DNA of 64,000 nt from Candidatus Stackebrandtia excrementipullorum (lineage in GTDB: Bacteria > Actinomycetota > Actinomycetes > Mycobacteriales > Micromonosporaceae), in contig DXGR01000027.1 in assembly GCA_019113825.1 (NCBI GenBank), positions 62,001-126,000 of the forward strand, written 5' to 3'. Within the stretch, counting starts at the first letter, position 1; every line of letters begins with the position of its first letter. The notes below the pieces were generated by a model. The model was given only the letters and a program-made list of their open reading frames with translations. It did no database searches and had not been told where the DNA came from. This document shows, one piece after another, positions 61,170 through 64,000 of the stretch. The translations under genes were made by a program, and so were the position numbers.

Positions 61170-61364
61170 TTACGCGCACGACGAGGTCGAGCTGCAACTC
61201 GAACTCGAGGTCGAGCAGGTCGACGAAGTCGAACACGAACACGTCGTCGACGATGTGCTCGAACTCGTGCTCGACGATCCCGCAAAGTCCTCACTGGGAG
61301 TGGAGTCCACGACCTCAAAGGTCTCGGCCTCCAGCAACGCGATCTGATCGTTGAGTTCCGACAT
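61170..61364 (-). CDS. RiPP precursor peptide C
   Basis: MSELNDQIALLEAETFEVVDSTPSEDFAGSSSTSSSTSSTTCSCSTSSTCSTSSSSCSSTSSCA; SD AAGGAGGTGA. Confidence 0.88.
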   Translation of the reverse strand: MSELNDQIALLEAETFEVVDSTPSEDFAGSSSTSSSTSSTTCSCSTSSTCSTSSSSCSSTSSCA

Positions 61365-61416
61365 CCGATTCACCTCCTTTCCACAAACGTTTACGGATAC
61401 GGGCGGTCGCAGACAT

Positions 61417-61569
61417 TCAGGCGCACGACGAGGTGAAGCACGCCGGCGAACAGGACGTCGTACCGGTGCTGCTACTCGGGGCGGCGGCCAGGTCCTCGTT
61501 CGTCACCACGTCGGCGACCTCAAAGGTCTCGGTTTCCGATGACGCGATCCGGTCGTTGAGTTCCGACAC
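61417..61569 (-). CDS. RiPP precursor peptide B (GTG start)
   Basis: VSELNDRIASSETETFEVADVVTNEDLAAAPSSSTGTTSCSPACFTSSCA; leader aligns with C and D. Hidden inside ORF 61417..61809. Confidence 0.75.
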   Translation of the reverse strand: MSELNDRIASSETETFEVADVVTNEDLAAAPSSSTGTTSCSPACFTSSCA

Positions 61570-61651
61570 GTGATCTCTTTTCGGCGAAACGAATCGGCCG
61601 GTAGAACGTGCGTATCCGGCACGACCGCACACCTGAAATCGTGACGAACGG

Positions 61652-61858
61652 TCAGCCGCTGCAACTGGTTGTCGACGTCGAACTCGTGGCGCTGCCGCTG
61701 CAGCTGGTGGCGCCGCAACTGCAGCTTGAGCAGCCGCAACAACTCGATGTGGAGCAGCTTGACCACGCCGGCTGGTCGGTGACCAGTTCCGTCGTGTCCT
61801 GGATCTCAAACGTTTCCATCTCCAATGCGGACAGGTCCGCCCGCAACGAGGACTCCAT
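61652..61858 (-). CDS. RiPP precursor peptide A
   Basis: MESSLRADLSALEMETFEIQDTTELVTDQPAWSSCSTSSCCGCSSCSCGATSCSGSATSSTSTTSCSG; RBS GAGGAGG. Confidence 0.88.
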   Translation of the reverse strand: MESSLRADLSALEMETFEIQDTTELVTDQPAWSSCSTSSCCGCSSCSCGATSCSGSATSSTSTTSCSG

Positions 61859-61872
61859 GGTTTTCCTCCTCT

Positions 61873-63894
61873 CTATCGGTGTGCCGAACCGGGGCGGGTG
61901 AGCAGGACGCGAACCGTCCGCAGCGCACCCGATGCGAGAACGTCGGCCGGTGTCGTCTCCACCACCACCGCCTCGCGGTCTTGAGAGCGCAACGCCGAGA
62001 CCAGGGGTGCCTCCGTCGAGGTGAAGGCGCCGTTGTCGGTGGCGACGCGCGCTACCCGGGGGTCCAATCCGGGAATGAGCAGCTCGTCGTGTCCGGGAAG
62101 TCCCGTGGTCAGGGTGCGGCCGATCAGGGTCGTCAACGCATCGGCCGTGGCCGCCGAGACGTCGGTGCCCACACCGACCGCGTAATCGGTGGTCCCCGGT
62201 ATAACGGCGAACATCGCCATCGCCGGTTCCGCCGCGGGAAGCCGATACACGGCCACCTCGAGACCGACCAGTTCCGCCGACCGAACCAGATACCTCACAG
62301 TGTCATCCATGTTGGACAAAGACACTTGGTGAACCTTCTCGCCGCGTGCGAGAGCCAGAACGCCCTCGAATGCAAGTGCCGAACGCAATCCCGCGCGTAT
62401 CGCGGTGTCCAGATCGTCGCCGGCGCCCTCACCGGCGCTGGTGCGTTCGAATGCGCCCGTGGCGTTGACCGCACTGCGCGCGTACACCGCGGCAGTAGGG
62501 ACATCGACGACGTCGTCGTCGAGCACACGTCCGGTCGTCCACTCGGTGTGCTCTCCATCGAGACCGAGGCCGGTGGCGGTCACGAGCAGATCGGCGGCAA
62601 TCCGCCGTGACGGTTTGGTGTCGGCGGGGGTCAACGGGCCCAGCGCTGTGACGTACTCCAGGATCGCGTTACGGGTCGCACCTCGCCGTGCGTCACCCGG
62701 CGTCTCCACCGCGAACCCCAGGGCCGCATCCGCGGTCGGCGAACCGGAGTGGAAGGTGCACCGCGCAATCTTGATGGGGGCCTGGTCGATTTCCTCATCG
62801 TCGTAGCCGGTGATGATTCCCACGTGTTCACCGGCCATGCGCATGACGCGCCGGAGGTCCTCGTAATCCTGCTCGTGATCGTGTTCCTCATCGGCTGTCT
62901 CCACCGGTGCCGGAGCCGCATCGAGTTCGGCGGCGAAGCCTTCCGGGGGCACCGTCGTGCGTTCACCGGTGTCGTGAGGGTTGACCAGGACCTCTTCACG
63001 CGTCGCGTCTCCGGTCTCCAGGTCCACGACGACCACCGCGCCGTCGGTTTCGGCCTTCGGTGCCATCGTGAAGTCCCGGAACACCTCGTAAGCCGCCATC
63101 ATGCCGATGAGGGACGCCTGCTGTGGACGCAACGCGGACGGGGCGGGAACCGTACCGGGAGCCGCGGAATCCTGCCACAACAGCGCAGCGTCACCATTGT
63201 CATCGTTCCGGGTCAGACGGGCCATGGCGGTGACCCAGTCGCCGGACTTGTCCGGCCCGGTCATCGGGCCGACCACGACTCTCCGGCCCACCCGGACCAC
63301 CGGAAGCACCGTCCTCGACGTGGTGCGCAGAGCCTCCACGACCCGGTGTGCGCCCCCTTGGGTCGCGGTGACAACCACGACATCACCACCGCCGGGAAGT
63401 TCGCCGGGACCGTGTACGCGCTTCAGGCCGTTGGACAGCAGTCCATTACGGATGGCGTCGGCGACGGCGTCGTCGCCGACCACGGTTACGTTCGCGTCAC
63501 GGAACGCCGCAAAACGTTCGACACCGTCTTCGGCATAGTGCTCGATGTAGGCGATCTGCTGTCGATAGTCGGCGAGCTCGTGCCCGTCGTCCACCGTCGG
63601 TCCGGTTACCCCGCTGAGGGCTCCCCTGTCGACCAACGCATCCAACAGCCGGTTGACCATCGCGGCTCTTCCGTCGTCAAGACCGCCGACAAGGTCCTCA
63701 CGCGTTTTCGTGCCGTCCAAAAAGGGTGCCAGCGTGGTGATCCAACGGTAGATCGACTTACCGCGCAATACGAAGCCGCCATCGGAATGACGGACGAGAG
63801 TGCCGGTGGGAACCTCGGCGAAGATCAAATCATGCCGTAGGCGCATCCTGGGCTCTTCGTTCCTTTTTGTCACGGTCGCTGCGGCTACATCCAT
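61873..63894 (-). CDS. ocin-ThiF-like / TOMM precursor leader peptide-binding protein
   Basis: 673 aa; MRLRHDLIFAEVPTGTLVRHSDGGFVLRGKSIYRWITTLAPFLDGTKTREDLV (RRE-like N-terminus) and FAAFRDANVTVVGDDAVADAIRNGLLSNGLKRV (ThiF-like). RBS GAGGAG. Confidence 0.82.
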   Translation of the reverse strand: MDVAAATVTKRNEEPRMRLRHDLIFAEVPTGTLVRHSDGGFVLRGKSIYRWITTLAPFLDGTKTREDLVGGLDDGRAAMVNRLLDALVDRGALSGVTGPTVDDGHELADYRQQIAYIEHYAEDGVERFAAFRDANVTVVGDDAVADAIRNGLLSNGLKRVHGPGELPGGGDVVVVTATQGGAHRVVEALRTTSRTVLPVVRVGRRVVVGPMTGPDKSGDWVTAMARLTRNDDNGDAALLWQDSAAPGTVPAPSALRPQQASLIGMMAAYEVFRDFTMAPKAETDGAVVVVDLETGDATREEVLVNPHDTGERTTVPPEGFAAELDAAPAPVETADEEHDHEQDYEDLRRVMRMAGEHVGIITGYDDEEIDQAPIKIARCTFHSGSPTADAALGFAVETPGDARRGATRNAILEYVTALGPLTPADTKPSRRIAADLLVTATGLGLDGEHTEWTTGRVLDDDVVDVPTAAVYARSAVNATGAFERTSAGEGAGDDLDTAIRAGLRSALAFEGVLALARGEKVHQVSLSNMDDTVRYLVRSAELVGLEVAVYRLPAAEPAMAMFAVIPGTTDYAVGVGTDVSAATADALTTLIGRTLTTGLPGHDELLIPGLDPRVARVATDNGAFTSTEAPLVSALRSQDREAVVVETTPADVLASGALRTVRVLLTRPGSAHR

Positions 63895-64000
63895 CGGGCA
63901 CTCCTCAAGACAAAAGGGGCAGGGCGATTCTGCTTTATCCGGCCATAACGAATGGAAATCGACAAGAATGCATGGCGGGGCAGGTTTAAAATCAGTCGTG

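Larger units (their letters stand above)
60924..61415. repeat. two-copy tandem duplication, 246-nt period (precursors D and C)
   Basis: 60924-61118 and 61170-61364 encode 64-aa peptides with identical leaders; DNA near-identical from RBS through leader into the core. Confidence 0.9.

Noticed and set aside
60924-61415. Possible CRISPR-like or satellite repeat
   Set aside because: Only two long units, each a complete precursor gene with RBS; no short repeat/spacer architecture. No CRISPR array seen in the window.
60633-61436. 267-aa and shorter acidic plus-strand ORFs (e.g. HDDVELQLELVVEQHDEVEHEHVVDDVLELVLDD)
   Set aside because: Antisense of the Ser/Thr/Cys precursor cores; the repetitive look comes from the duplicated precursors.
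49614-63894. Calling the operon a thiopeptide cluster outright
   Set aside because: Only one SpaB_C-like protein is visible and no pyridine synthase homologue is in the window; the right edge is truncated, so the class stays open.

Overview
High-GC actinobacterial chromosomal window (order not assigned). About 1-49 kb is mostly ordinary core and secreted-protein gene content. It includes a DSD1/D-threonine-aldolase-like enzyme with divergent RidA, a DUF389 protein, a Ser/Thr kinase with a ricin-like ectodomain, a FAD-Rieske oxidoreductase, tRNA-Asn(GTT), an ABC exporter, dnaG, ppdK, a trypsin-like protease, a Phd/PIN toxin-antitoxin pair, a GH75-type chitosanase, dus, uppS, recO, era, corC-like, ybeY, phoH, kynureninase, MscS, MFS, a truncated globin and an M1 peptidase. 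The most interesting part is a minus-strand RiPP operon at about 49.6-63.9 kb. It contains an ocin-ThiF-type leader-binding protein, an array of five intact Ser/Thr/Cys-rich precursor peptides plus one frameshifted relic, an azoline-type YcaO ending in PHPFP, a SagB-type dehydrogenase, a split LanB (large N-terminal part plus one SpaB_C-like protein), an M50 membrane protease with a PqqD-like N-terminus, and an ABC-2 transporter. Two tandem precursors carry 34 consecutive residues made only of Ser, Thr and Cys. The machinery predicts azol(in)e plus dehydroamino-acid peptides (goadsporin- or thiopeptide-related), with several different products from one enzyme set. A second notable region (21.3-23.4 kb) shows an 80-nt exact direct repeat of a protease C-terminus plus terminator, flanking a transposase relic and a TA module. 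All family calls come from reading the translated sequence; no searches were run.
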